42,315 nt of DNA from CAZGWE01 sp964529405 (GTDB lineage Bacteria; Patescibacteriota; UBA1384; XYA2-FULL-43-10; 1-14-0-10-43-13). Positions 5,477 to 14,458 of the stretch are shown piece after piece. Each line of letters begins with the position of its first letter. Position 1 is the stretch's first letter. The notes below the pieces were generated by a model that searched no databases, was not told the origin of the DNA, and saw only the letters and a list, made by a program, of their open reading frames with translations. Where the stretch lies: assembly GCA_964529405.1 (NCBI GenBank), contig CAZGWE010000006.1, positions 1 to 42,315 on the forward strand, given 5' to 3'. The translations under genes were made by a program, and so were the position numbers.

Positions 5477-7691
5477 GGGACAAATAAATAGAGATATGGA
5501 GGCAAGGGGGGCCAATTTTGAGCGTTATCAAGGCATGTGGGGCGCTGGTGGTGCTAATAGAAACCAGATGCAGCAGCTAGATACGGCGTTCAGGCAGGGT
5601 CGTAACGACAGGACTCCACAAGAGCCCTATGTTAGATATTCTCAAGAGAGAGGTACAGAGGGAATGGTAACTGAATTTAGTGCTGAATTTGCCGACAGGG
5701 CTCTTGAAAAATATTTAGATCAATACATGCAGCGTGAGCAAGAGATGCAGGAGCGTCGGTATGGCCAAGGCTGGATGGGCCGTGTCAGGCGCTGGTTTAA
5801 CGAGACTGATGCCGGCAAGGCGATTAAAATTGTCGGAAAAATAGGTGTTGGTGTTGCTGGCGTTTTGGGTGCTTTTAGTTCTCTGGGTTTCGCAACTCCT
5901 GTTGCGGTCGCTTTGGCTAGAAAATATGGTGTCGATGGCATAGGAGAACTGGTGCAGCAGTTCTGGGAAATGCCGGCTTTACAAGAAGTTAGAAATAACG
6001 AACAACAAGAGCGCACACTCATCATTCAGGCTATGCAGTTACGCAACTTGATGCAACAGCAGGAACTCCAAAACCCCGGCACTCATATTAGTCCAAATGA
6101 CCCGATCAATCCCGGGGCCAATGAAACCTATGCCGAACGCTGGCAAAACATTATGGCGCAGCTTGATCAGTACTCGCAGCAGCGAGCTGAGGCTAGTACG
6201 CGCCTGGATCGCGTAAGAGCTTGGGGCAGGGGAATCAGATCCGTTGTTAGTACCGGAGTTGCTGCCGGATCTATGGCATACAACTATACCCACGGTGGCA
6301 TTTCGTTGGGTCATCATGACTTTGACGCAGGTGCATCCAAGGAGGTTTTGGGTGGTCATGAGGTTAGGTTTATGGATGGGCAGATGCATTGGGTGCCGGG
6401 AACAAGCGAGGCTGATAATCCTGGGATTGAATATCTCAAAACAGGGCACGTTAGGGATGGGGTTGATGTTGTGCGCGAAGTGCATCTTAATAGACCAGAT
6501 ACAGTAGACCATAAATGGTTTGCTGGCGCAAAACATCTAATTGGTGGTGGGGCTTCATTAGCGCAGAGTTGGGCCAGTATCGGTGCTGCCGTTGGTGGCT
6601 TAGTCGGCACTACTGCGCTTGAGGTTCGTGATACTATCAGACAGAGAAATCTGGCTCAAAATCCTATGCAACCAACTCCACTATCTATTCGTGGTGACAG
6701 AGCTTTTGATAGTGGAACTAACTTTGAATTTACTACGCCCACCACGCTGGTTAATGCAGAGCAGATTACGGAGGATCAGACGAGAATCGTTGAGTCTAAT
6801 AAGGAAAGAATTGGTAGGGAACCCGGTAGTGTTTGGACACTAGATGGCCCAGGAGGAACCTCTGTCACAGTTGAGGTAATAGGTTTTGAAACAGATCCGC
6901 GAACAAATCAATCATTCTTAAGATTTAATGAAATTGATAGTACAACAGGCAATCCAATTCCGTCCAGGAGTTATTTGCAATATCCTGGTCAGATCTTGTA
7001 CATAAATGCACGTCATAGGGCAAATTCTCTTGAAGAGTTTAGAAACGTCCTGCAGCAAGAAAGACAGGCTGCACAAGGTCAAGTAATGGATCAATTTAGA
7101 CAGCAGATGGAACAGAGAGGTTTTCGGGAATTACCACAGCCGGGGCAAAGCTGGGAGATCAACGCTAGCTCAACCAGCCTGACAAATCCGGCCGGCGGCG
7201 CTGTCCCTGTAACTGTGGGTCAGGTTGTGCGGGTTGAGGGCCAGCTTGGCAACCAGCCTCATGTTAGGATCACATTGTTCAATTCGACAACACATCGTCC
7301 GGATGGTACGGCCGAGGTAACAATGCAAAGCTTGCTAGAGAATGCAAGTAAAATAGATTTGGGTGGAGGAGCTCAACCTGAAAATGATCCTGCTACAAAC
7401 CAATTAAGAATGAGAGAGATCAACCAAATCTTACAGGCAGAAGATGGGTCTGATTTAAAGCAGGGTGCAATTTGGCGGGTTAGCGCAACTGAATGGTATT
7501 ATGTCGACCGAATATCGGATAGCAGTGGTCACATGGCACTGAAAAGCGGCAATATGCCATTACCGGCTCCGATTGCTAGTAAAAACAAACCAGCACTTGC
7601 CGCTTTACCCAGGTCACCACAGAGATCAATCGAAGATTTTCTTACTTTACTACGCGGCAATAGGGGGCAAATTGAATTACTTGTTCCATAA
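5463..7691 (+). CDS. Large membrane protein with three GxxW beta repeats, 742 aa
   Basis: ATG 5463 follows GAGGAGGAG by 4 nt and overlaps the previous gene. The N-terminus is Gln/Arg/Gly-rich. Hydrophobic segments near residues 120-165, 260-275 and 360-385 are possible membrane helices (e.g. IVGKIGVGVAGVLGAFSS). The C-terminal half carries three similar beta modules, each opening with a PG/QG-x2-W motif near residues 452, 558 and 665 (GSVWTL, GQSWEI, GAIWRV). I know no named family for it. Position ahead of two VirD4-like ATPases suggests a structural part of an envelope-spanning complex. It is more A+T-rich than the island upstream. Confidence 0.75.
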   Translation: MPPNEGQINRDMEARGANFERYQGMWGAGGANRNQMQQLDTAFRQGRNDRTPQEPYVRYSQERGTEGMVTEFSAEFADRALEKYLDQYMQREQEMQERRYGQGWMGRVRRWFNETDAGKAIKIVGKIGVGVAGVLGAFSSLGFATPVAVALARKYGVDGIGELVQQFWEMPALQEVRNNEQQERTLIIQAMQLRNLMQQQELQNPGTHISPNDPINPGANETYAERWQNIMAQLDQYSQQRAEASTRLDRVRAWGRGIRSVVSTGVAAGSMAYNYTHGGISLGHHDFDAGASKEVLGGHEVRFMDGQMHWVPGTSEADNPGIEYLKTGHVRDGVDVVREVHLNRPDTVDHKWFAGAKHLIGGGASLAQSWASIGAAVGGLVGTTALEVRDTIRQRNLAQNPMQPTPLSIRGDRAFDSGTNFEFTTPTTLVNAEQITEDQTRIVESNKERIGREPGSVWTLDGPGGTSVTVEVIGFETDPRTNQSFLRFNEIDSTTGNPIPSRSYLQYPGQILYINARHRANSLEEFRNVLQQERQAAQGQVMDQFRQQMEQRGFRELPQPGQSWEINASSTSLTNPAGGAVPVTVGQVVRVEGQLGNQPHVRITLFNSTTHRPDGTAEVTMQSLLENASKIDLGGGAQPENDPATNQLRMREINQILQAEDGSDLKQGAIWRVSATEWYYVDRISDSSGHMALKSGNMPLPAPIASKNKPALAALPRSPQRSIEDFLTLLRGNRGQIELLVP

Positions 7692-7754
7692 TATTACTTT
7701 GCATTAATGCATTTTTTCATTTAAAATAGAAGGTAGCCGTAACGCGGTGTACGT

Positions 7755-8210
7755 TTGCGTATTGAGGGAGAGATAATAGCAGAGATAACGCTTGAAAAAA
7801 TTGAAACCCTGATGGACAGGAAATTCGAAGACTTTGCTATTTTAGTGCAGAGGGCATTTGCTGACTCCGAAAAGAGATTTGATTCAAAGATTGATGGGTT
7901 GAAGTCTGAGATTACCAGCATCAAGGATGAGATCACCAGCATCAAGGAAGAGATTATCGGTATCAAAGGCGAGATTAAGAGTATCAACCTACGCATAGAT
8001 GCGCTGCAACGCGAGATGAGAAGCGGTTTTGTTAGCCTTGGGGCGGATGTGGATAAGTTGAGGTTTGAGGTTGAACAAATTAAAATTAAACTTGACCAAA
8101 CCGACAAGCGTGATTCGGGAGATGTTAGCGCCTTGTTTGTTGAGCTTGAAAAACTTAAGAAAAGAGTTAGTAAAATAGAAACTCAACACAAAAAAATTAA
8201 AAAACAATAA
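7755..8210 (+). CDS. Coiled-coil protein, 151 aa
   Basis: The product is almost entirely heptad coiled coil. Its middle is four near-identical 7-residue units (EITSIKD, EITSIKE, EIIGIKG, EIKSINL) encoded by a 21-bp tandem repeat at 7908-7991. The start is uncertain. The frame is closed by TAA 7740-7742 and offers only TTG 7755, with the nearest Shine-Dalgarno-like AGAAGG about 20 nt upstream. It has the look of a spacer or scaffold rod. It lies between the large membrane protein and the Pro-rich pair in the same operon. Confidence 0.65.
   Translation: MRIEGEIIAEITLEKIETLMDRKFEDFAILVQRAFADSEKRFDSKIDGLKSEITSIKDEITSIKEEIIGIKGEIKSINLRIDALQREMRSGFVSLGADVDKLRFEVEQIKIKLDQTDKRDSGDVSALFVELEKLKKRVSKIETQHKKIKKQ
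7908..7991 (+). repeat. Four 21-bp tandem repeats encoding coiled-coil heptads
   Basis: Units start at 7908, 7929, 7950 and 7971. Each begins GAGAT and contains ATCAA. Units 1 and 2 differ at 2 of 21 bases; units 3 and 4 are more diverged. The frame is kept, so copy number can change without disrupting the gene. Confidence 0.85.
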
Positions 8211-8226
8211 AATACTTAGGAGGGGC

Positions 8227-9015
8227 ATGACAGATAGCAACAGCGGAATAACAACCGCCCAAACCAATAATAGCAGTTTGGTTGCGGAGATCGATCAAAA
8301 ATTAGCCGCGATTGACAAGCGGCTTAGCGATATTGCCGGCTATAAAGATGTACCGCCGGCCATTGTCGAAGAAAAAGAGTCGTTACTAAAGCGCAAGGAC
8401 ATTCTTTTGGCTACCCGAACAAGATTGGCCGGCGAGGAGAGCGGGTCCGATGTTGCGCCGCCGTCTCCGCCGCCACCGTCCTGGGACAAACCGCCTGCTG
8501 ACGACATAGCTTCTTTTGACGCCGGCGAGAAGAGCAAGCCGGAAAACAAAGATTTAATTGGCAGCGATTACGCAGTGATGGACGGCGAAGACAACCAAAC
8601 CAAACGGGGCGAAGTTTTTAGTTTTAAAGGCAAAGAAGCGGAGGAGAGTCAATCAGTCGGAGAGCTTAACCTGGAAGACGATGCCCTGACCAATAAACTA
8701 GCAAAAGCCGAAACAGGCCAGATATTCATGAAGGTTAACGAGACGATAGATTTGTTTAACAGTGTGCTAAAGTCCAATTCCGGCCATCCCGACAAAGACT
8801 ATCTGGCAAAAGTAGTCCAGAGGCTTAAAGAGGCTGTTGACAATTTGGAACGCCGTTCAAAAGAGACCAAAATGACGGAAAGCCAACTTAAGCAAGCCAT
8901 TTTGGGCCGTGCTGCCGGTTACATCAGGCTGGTCGAAGCTGAATTTGAATTCAGCGGCTTGCTCGATAGAGAGGCCAACGCCAGTATCAAAAGAATAATT
9001 GATGAAACAGGGTAG
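8227..9015 (+). CDS. Hypothetical protein with Pro-rich linker, 262 aa
   Basis: AGGAGG lies 4 nt before ATG 8227. Residues 15-70 form a charged helix pair. Residues 78-90 are a run of prolines (PPSPPPPSW). An acidic linker follows, and residues 155-262 are again helical. No signal peptide or membrane segment is seen and the family is not recognised. The stop is TAG 9013-9015. The same reading frame continues past it with protein-like sequence into the ORF at 9091, so the two may once have been, or may still act as, one protein. Confidence 0.7.
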   Translation: MTDSNSGITTAQTNNSSLVAEIDQKLAAIDKRLSDIAGYKDVPPAIVEEKESLLKRKDILLATRTRLAGEESGSDVAPPSPPPPSWDKPPADDIASFDAGEKSKPENKDLIGSDYAVMDGEDNQTKRGEVFSFKGKEAEESQSVGELNLEDDALTNKLAKAETGQIFMKVNETIDLFNSVLKSNSGHPDKDYLAKVVQRLKEAVDNLERRSKETKMTESQLKQAILGRAAGYIRLVEAEFEFSGLLDREANASIKRIIDETG

Positions 9016-9090
9016 GAACCAATAGCGATCATAGACCAAAATTTAAAATCGATCGACCAGAAGCGGTCCGCCGAACAGGTACGGGGAGGA

Positions 9091-10059
9091 TTGATTGATG
9101 ATCTTGACGATTTAATTTCACGCTTAAACCAGCCTCAACCGCCGGATAATTTTTTAGGGCAAAAAGAGCAGCCTGACAATCCGTATCGGCCGAACCTGCC
9201 GCGAACAGTGGAGGCACGCCGAAAAAACTATCTTGAAATGCTGAACAATGGGCAAAATATTCAACCGGACGTGAAAGTTGCTCAACCAACCGTTTTGGTT
9301 AATGAGAACAAACCAGACGTTCCGGTTGGCATTAAATTTGATCCGGTAAACAAACAATCGGAACAAGACCCGGCAGAGCAAGTCCCGATTACCGGCCGGA
9401 CGAACGGTGTCGCTCCGGACGCCATGACCGGCAGGGCCGAGACATTAGCGGCACCGCCAGCAGAAACCTCAAACGCGACTGTCGCGATTCCTGTTGCCGG
9501 GTCACAGGCCGAAGTTCAAGCTCCGGCACCGGCCAATGTCGCTCCGCCGGCCATTCCCGGGCTCGAACGTCTCGGCAGCGAAATTGACAATAAAGCTCGA
9601 ATTGCTCAAAACCAGGAAAAAAAGAGAGAGGACGACGTCAAGGTTTTCGATCCGGAAGGACCTTTGGAGAATACCGATAAGAATATCGTAGAGCAGGCAG
9701 ACGAGACGGAACCGGAAACTATCAAGAACCTGAAGGAGTTAAATCTAACAGACGCATCCGGAAGTCCGCTGGTGGCCGATGGGGAAATCGGGCAAGAACC
9801 GGCCGAAGTTCTGCCAATACCAACGGTTTCCGTGGAAACGCCGGCCCAACCGGCGGAAGCAGTGCCGGCCACGCCGGAGACAACAACCGTTAACCCGCCG
9901 TCAAGCAAAGAGCTTCCCGGTAGTCTGGCCGCAATACACAAAAAAGTATCAAATGACAGAGGCGGTGATGTTTCCCGTCTATTTGAAGTTGCCAATGCGG
10001 TCAATAAGCAACGCCACGAAGCGGTGGACGATAAGATAGGGCGGGGAGCGGGGGAGTAG
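9091..10059 (+). CDS. Pro/Ala/Glu-rich hypothetical protein, 322 aa or longer
   Basis: The nominal start is TTG 9091, but GGGGAGGA ends directly against it, so the true start is doubtful. Codons from 9016 to 9090 are open in this frame, reading EPIAIIDQNLKSIDQ and on, directly after the TAG of the previous gene. The body is low complexity (Pro, Ala, Glu, Thr, Val) with a short helical C-terminus. It could be an extended periplasmic or cytoplasmic spacer of the secretion-like system. No catalytic motif is visible. Confidence 0.6.
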   Translation: MIDDLDDLISRLNQPQPPDNFLGQKEQPDNPYRPNLPRTVEARRKNYLEMLNNGQNIQPDVKVAQPTVLVNENKPDVPVGIKFDPVNKQSEQDPAEQVPITGRTNGVAPDAMTGRAETLAAPPAETSNATVAIPVAGSQAEVQAPAPANVAPPAIPGLERLGSEIDNKARIAQNQEKKREDDVKVFDPEGPLENTDKNIVEQADETEPETIKNLKELNLTDASGSPLVADGEIGQEPAEVLPIPTVSVETPAQPAEAVPATPETTTVNPPSSKELPGSLAAIHKKVSNDRGGDVSRLFEVANAVNKQRHEAVDDKIGRGAGE

Positions 10060-10136
10060 AGGGTAAAGGGTGAAGATGTTTTCTGCCATTATTCTTTTTT
10101 GCCTTTTTAACTTTCCGCTTTTCACTTTGGAGCCTA

Positions 10137-12689
10137 ATGGAGGGATACGAAGACTATAATTCATACGACCCACTGGCCGCGGGATCCGGTTGGCCTTTTT
10201 GGTTGTGGATAATTATTTTTGCTGCCCTTATCTTATCAATCTATCTTCTTATGAGAAAAATATGGCGCTGGCATATCAGGCGCACTCAGATTGAACTAAC
10301 TAAAGATTGGATGATGTTTAGGGTGTCGGTGCCGAAAGAACGGCACGCCGAAGAGGATGACCAGCGCAAAAATTTTCAGGAAATGCAAGCAGTTATCGAG
10401 CCGTTTTTTGCCAACCTGAACGCGATTTTTAGCGACTCGGTCAAACGAAAACTGATCGGCCAGGACCACATTAGCGTTGAAATTGTGGTTAAGGACGGTT
10501 TGATTAATTTTTATCTCGGCTGTCCTTATCGCGTTTCGGAGTTGGTGGTAAAGAATCTCCACGCCCAGTATCCCAAGGCGGAAGTTTCGTATGAAAAAAA
10601 CTTTTCCATCTTTCCCGACAAGCCCCTGAAGGTCAGTGTCATCAATCTTGTTTTGATAAAAAAATACATCTTTCCCTTGAAAACCTACAAAACACTCGAG
10701 GAAGATCCTCTCAACGCCATCACCAACTCGCTCTCAAGGCTCTCCGAAGACCAGTCGTCCGGCATTCAGATTCTGATCAGGCCGGCTTCGCCCTTGTGGC
10801 GGGTCCCGGCCGAAAGGGCGGCTTTTAATGTCCAGCACGGCAAATCGCGCGTTTCTTATTCCGATTCCAAATTTGTTCGTATCAGCGAGACGTTTTTTAA
10901 TTTCTTAAATAGCGCCTCGTCCTCGGCCCAAGGAAAGAAGGAGAGCGAACAGCACAGTGAATACTATAATCCCAATAGTCCGATGAAACAGACGCCGATG
11001 CAGGAAGCCCAGGTGAAACAATTGGGCGAAAAAGTGGCCAAGCTGGGGTTTGAATGCCAACTCCGGATTGTAACAGTAGCCAAAACCGATATGGAAGCCC
11101 GCCAAACCGGCCAGAACATTGCTTCCGCTTTTACCCAGTTTAACGCTCCCGACTCGAACGGCTTTAGGGCCAAGTTTCCCAAATCAAAAATGGAGGAGGT
11201 CGCCAATTACATTTTCCGGATTTTTAATGCCGGATCGAAACTAATACTTAATACCGAGGAGCTGGCCTCGCTTTTTCATTTGCCCAACCGTTTCATTGAA
11301 ACGCCCAACATTGCCTGGCTATTAGCCAAAAAAGAACCGCCGCCGGCCAATCTGCCCGCGGAGGGCATTACTTTGGGCCAGAGTAATTATCGGGGCGAAA
11401 TTAAGCCGATCCGGCTTAAGACCGAGGACCGCTTGCGCCATATTTATATGATCGGCAAAACCGGCGTAGGTAAAACGGTATTGTTTGAAAATATGATTAT
11501 GCAGGATATCAAGGAGGGCAGGGGGGTCTGCTATCTTGACCCGAACGGCGATGCGGCCGAGTACATCTTGAATAGGATTCCCAAAGAGCGGGCGGATGAT
11601 GTTATTTATTTTAATCCGGCCGACATAGAGCGTCCCTTCGGCTTGAATATGCTGGAGTGGAAAACGAGCGAACAGCGCGATTTTCTGGTCCAGGAGACCA
11701 TCCAGATTTTCTATAAATTATTTGACCCCAACCAGACCGGTATTGTCGGACCGCAGTTTGAGCATTGGATGCGCAATGCCGCCCTCACCCTGATGTCCCA
11801 TCCCGGGGGCGGGACGATTGTTGACATTCCCCGTCTTTTTACCGACCCCGATTTTGAGAAAGACCAGGTTCAGTACGTGACCGACCCGATGGTCAAGAAT
11901 TTCTGGGAAAAACAGATGGCTAAAACGGCGGACTTCCATAAATCCGAGATGTTGAACTACTTTACCTCGAAATTCGGCCGTTTTATGACCAACGATATGA
12001 TGCGTAACATCATCGGCCAGCCCAAGTCGTCCTTTGATTTTCGCGAGGTCATGGATGGCCGCAAGATATTGATTTGCAATCTGTCGAAGGGTTTGATTGG
12101 TGAGATTAACGCTTTTCTTTTAGGTATGATTATTGTTTCAAAGATCGCTATGGGTGCCTTTTCGCGCCAGGATGTACCCGAAGACAACCGTACCCCGTTT
12201 TTCCTCTATGTTGACGAGTTTCAAAACTTTATTACCGACGTTTTTGCCACCATTTTGTCCGAGTCCCGTAAATACAAACTTTCTCTTAATATCACCAACC
12301 AGTATATTGCCCAGCTGGACGAAAAAATTCGAAACGCCGTCATCGGCAACGCCGGCACATTGGTCACCTTTAGAATTGGGGCAGCCGATGCTGATTTTCT
12401 GGTTAAGGAATTCGATCCGCTGCAGCTTGAAGATTTGACCAATATTGATAAGTATAATTTCTATATTAAAATGCTGATTGACGGTGCGCCCGCCCGGCCG
12501 TTTAATGCCCAAAGTTTGCCGCCGGATCCCAACACCAACCAGGAACTGGGCAAAGCCGTTAAAGAACTCTCGCGCCTGAAGTATGGCCGGCCAAAAGAAG
12601 TTGTCGAGAACGAAATACTTGAGCGTTCACGCGTAGATACGATTGACTTGCCGGGGTTGGGTTCTTCGGATGTGCCGTCAGCAAAATAG
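10137..12689 (+). CDS. VirD4/TraG-like membrane ATPase, 850 aa (first paralogue)
   Basis: ATG 10137 follows GGAG by 4-5 nt. Residues about 18-42 form one membrane helix (WPFWLWIIIFAALILSIYLL). A domain of about 350 residues follows, shared with the second paralogue. The P-loop GKTGVGKT is near residues 440-447, Walker B LYVDEF near 689, and a late NAGTLVTFRIG motif follows. These features match type IV secretion coupling ATPases (VirD4/TraG/DUF87 group), hexameric motors that drive DNA or protein across the inner membrane. The substrate is unknown; no relaxase is seen in the window. It could power DNA uptake, conjugation or pilus-like assembly. Confidence 0.85.
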   Translation: MEGYEDYNSYDPLAAGSGWPFWLWIIIFAALILSIYLLMRKIWRWHIRRTQIELTKDWMMFRVSVPKERHAEEDDQRKNFQEMQAVIEPFFANLNAIFSDSVKRKLIGQDHISVEIVVKDGLINFYLGCPYRVSELVVKNLHAQYPKAEVSYEKNFSIFPDKPLKVSVINLVLIKKYIFPLKTYKTLEEDPLNAITNSLSRLSEDQSSGIQILIRPASPLWRVPAERAAFNVQHGKSRVSYSDSKFVRISETFFNFLNSASSSAQGKKESEQHSEYYNPNSPMKQTPMQEAQVKQLGEKVAKLGFECQLRIVTVAKTDMEARQTGQNIASAFTQFNAPDSNGFRAKFPKSKMEEVANYIFRIFNAGSKLILNTEELASLFHLPNRFIETPNIAWLLAKKEPPPANLPAEGITLGQSNYRGEIKPIRLKTEDRLRHIYMIGKTGVGKTVLFENMIMQDIKEGRGVCYLDPNGDAAEYILNRIPKERADDVIYFNPADIERPFGLNMLEWKTSEQRDFLVQETIQIFYKLFDPNQTGIVGPQFEHWMRNAALTLMSHPGGGTIVDIPRLFTDPDFEKDQVQYVTDPMVKNFWEKQMAKTADFHKSEMLNYFTSKFGRFMTNDMMRNIIGQPKSSFDFREVMDGRKILICNLSKGLIGEINAFLLGMIIVSKIAMGAFSRQDVPEDNRTPFFLYVDEFQNFITDVFATILSESRKYKLSLNITNQYIAQLDEKIRNAVIGNAGTLVTFRIGAADADFLVKEFDPLQLEDLTNIDKYNFYIKMLIDGAPARPFNAQSLPPDPNTNQELGKAVKELSRLKYGRPKEVVENEILERSRVDTIDLPGLGSSDVPSAK

Positions 12690-12709
12690 AATTATGGAGC
12701 AGGAATTAT

Positions 12710-12755
12710 GAATTATGAGTTTTTATCCTAATTCTTAATTCGCATCTCATAATTC
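12710..12755. repeat. Inverted repeat between operon segments
   Basis: GAATTATGAG (12710-12719) and CTCATAATTC (12746-12755) pair over 10 bp around a 26-nt AT-rich loop. It may be a weak terminator or an RNA processing site after the first ATPase gene. Confidence 0.5.
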
Positions 12756-12767
12756 TACTTTTGTAGT

Positions 12768-12796
12768 TTGACTGATTTAAAGATATGTGGTAAGAT
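12768..12796 (+). promoter_or_regulatory. Internal sigma-70 promoter
   Basis: TTGACT (12768-12773), 17-bp spacer, TAAGAT (12791-12796). It lies 49 bp before the gene at 12846 and would allow the regulatory cassette and second ATPase to be expressed apart from the first half of the operon. Confidence 0.6.
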
Positions 12797-12845
12797 AATC
12801 AACAATGATTAGCGCGGTATAGAAAAGCTAAATTATAAAAACAAA

Positions 12846-13355
12846 ATGGTTGAAGAAGGCGACTTACAAACAATTAGAAGGCTGCTTGAAACTGCCGAGA
12901 GCAATATCAGACAAGTAAAAAGCTTGCTTTTTGAAGCTGAACTCGGCAAAAAGGCCGAAGGCCTCGTTGCCTCCGACAGCGGCTCGATCGTAGAGGGTGT
13001 TTTTGAGGGAGAATTTATGATTGCTCCTGATAAAAAGAAGTACCCCGTCCAAGCCAACTATGCTTCGAAGTCAAAGCTGGTACCCGGGGATGTCTTGAAG
13101 TTGACGATCCAGCAAGACGGCGCTTTTTTGTTTAAGCAGATAAGTCCAATCAAGCGGTTGAAACTGATCGGGATACTGGAGGAAACCGAAAGGGGCCGCT
13201 ACTGTGTAGCGGCAGAGGGCAAAAAATACCGCGTGCTGCTTGCCTCGGTGACATATTTCAAGGCCAAACCCGGAGACCAGCTGACCATCTTGGTACCGGA
13301 AGAGGGCGAGTCGGAATGGGCAGCAATCGAGAATAAATTAGAGGCAGTGAAATGA
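12846..13355 (+). CDS. Conserved-looking hypothetical protein, 169 aa
   Basis: Residues 1-35 form a helix. A beta-rich body follows with two similar halves (IAPDKKKYPVQANYASKS...PGDVLKLTI and VAAEGKKYRVLLASVTYFKAKPGDQLTIL), each ending in a PGD turn and a hydrophobic strand. It looks like a duplicated small beta-barrel, perhaps nucleic-acid binding, but I cannot name the family. The stop overlaps the next start (ATGA), so it is coupled to the sigma-like gene and may act as its partner. Confidence 0.75.
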   Translation: MVEEGDLQTIRRLLETAESNIRQVKSLLFEAELGKKAEGLVASDSGSIVEGVFEGEFMIAPDKKKYPVQANYASKSKLVPGDVLKLTIQQDGAFLFKQISPIKRLKLIGILEETERGRYCVAAEGKKYRVLLASVTYFKAKPGDQLTILVPEEGESEWAAIENKLEAVK

Positions 13356-14380
13356 CCATTAAAAATTTTTCGCCGTACTTCATTATTAAGGAAGCTGTTA
13401 CCGGCCTGAAGGAGAACGAACGTACTGTTATTACGGGCCGTTTTGGCATTGACAGCCCCAGAAAAACCCTATCGGCTATCGGCAATGACCTCCACTTGTC
13501 TCGAGAGAGAATCAGGCAAGTTGAAAAAGAGAGCCTTAGAAAACTGGCTATACATATTTTAGACCAGCACAATACCGTCATCGAACAGATGATTTTGTTG
13601 TTTGAGAAAAACGGGGGAGTTGTAGCTAATTCCAAAGTGGCGGAAAAGTTTTTGGAAAGCATCCACAAGGAAGACAAAAATCAATTCAATTCGCTTAACT
13701 TAATTTTCTGTTTGATACCGCAGCTCAAAAAAATTGAAAAAACCCGCGAATTGGAAGAGGGCTGGATTTTGGCCTCGGTCGCTAAAGATGATGCCGTTAA
13801 GGTGATTAACGATTGGGTCGCCCACCTTAAAAAATCAAAAAAACCCGAGACCATGGAAGTGCTTATCGAATCCAATCCGGAGCATAAGAAATATAAAGTA
13901 GCTTTTCTCTCCGAGTTGCCGACTATCAGTAAAAAAATTATTAAGACCGAAACGGGCCACATCGGTTTGTCTAGTTGGAGCGAGATTAATCCCCGCAACA
14001 TCCGCGATAAAATCTATTACATCTTGAAGAAAATCGGTCGCCCAACCCACTTTGCCGAGATTGCCGAGGCCATCAATAAGCAAAAATTCGACAATAAAAA
14101 GGTTGTCAAGGCGACCGTTCATAACGAACTCATTGCCGACGGCCGGTTTGTTCTGGTCGGCCGAGGAATCTACGCCCTCAAAGAGTGGGGATTTGATGCC
14201 GGTACGGTTTTCGACATTATTAGAGAAGTTTTACGCCGTGAAGCAGCCGGCCTCTCGGCGGACGAAATTGTTTCGGCTGTTCTAAAACAGCGTTTAGTTA
14301 AGAGAAACACCATCTTAATTAATCTAAAAACCAGGCCCGAATTCAAACGGGTAGGGGAAGAAAAGTATATCCTCAAATAG
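13352..14380 (+). CDS. Sigma-region-4-like and HARE-HTH transcription protein, 342 aa
   Basis: Residues 20-70 carry a sigma-70 region 4 helix-turn-helix (TVITGRFG, then LSAIGNDLHLSRERIRQVEKESL), the part of sigma factors that reads the -35 box. No region 2 is seen. Residues about 215-275 and 280-340 look like HARE-HTH winged helices of the kind found in the RNA polymerase delta subunit (PTHFAEIAEAIN...VHNELIADGRFVLVGRGIYAL). An RNA-polymerase-associated regulator is the best inference. It is coupled by a 4-bp overlap to the upstream gene and lies between the two ATPase genes, so it may control this operon. Confidence 0.8.
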   Translation: MTIKNFSPYFIIKEAVTGLKENERTVITGRFGIDSPRKTLSAIGNDLHLSRERIRQVEKESLRKLAIHILDQHNTVIEQMILLFEKNGGVVANSKVAEKFLESIHKEDKNQFNSLNLIFCLIPQLKKIEKTRELEEGWILASVAKDDAVKVINDWVAHLKKSKKPETMEVLIESNPEHKKYKVAFLSELPTISKKIIKTETGHIGLSSWSEINPRNIRDKIYYILKKIGRPTHFAEIAEAINKQKFDNKKVVKATVHNELIADGRFVLVGRGIYALKEWGFDAGTVFDIIREVLRREAAGLSADEIVSAVLKQRLVKRNTILINLKTRPEFKRVGEEKYILK

Positions 14381-14458
14381 TAGTCTTTTCGGATGAGGTG
14401 TATTATAATTAAGTTGCTTAAATCGCCTATGTAACTTAAGAAACCCAGAAATGAAATT

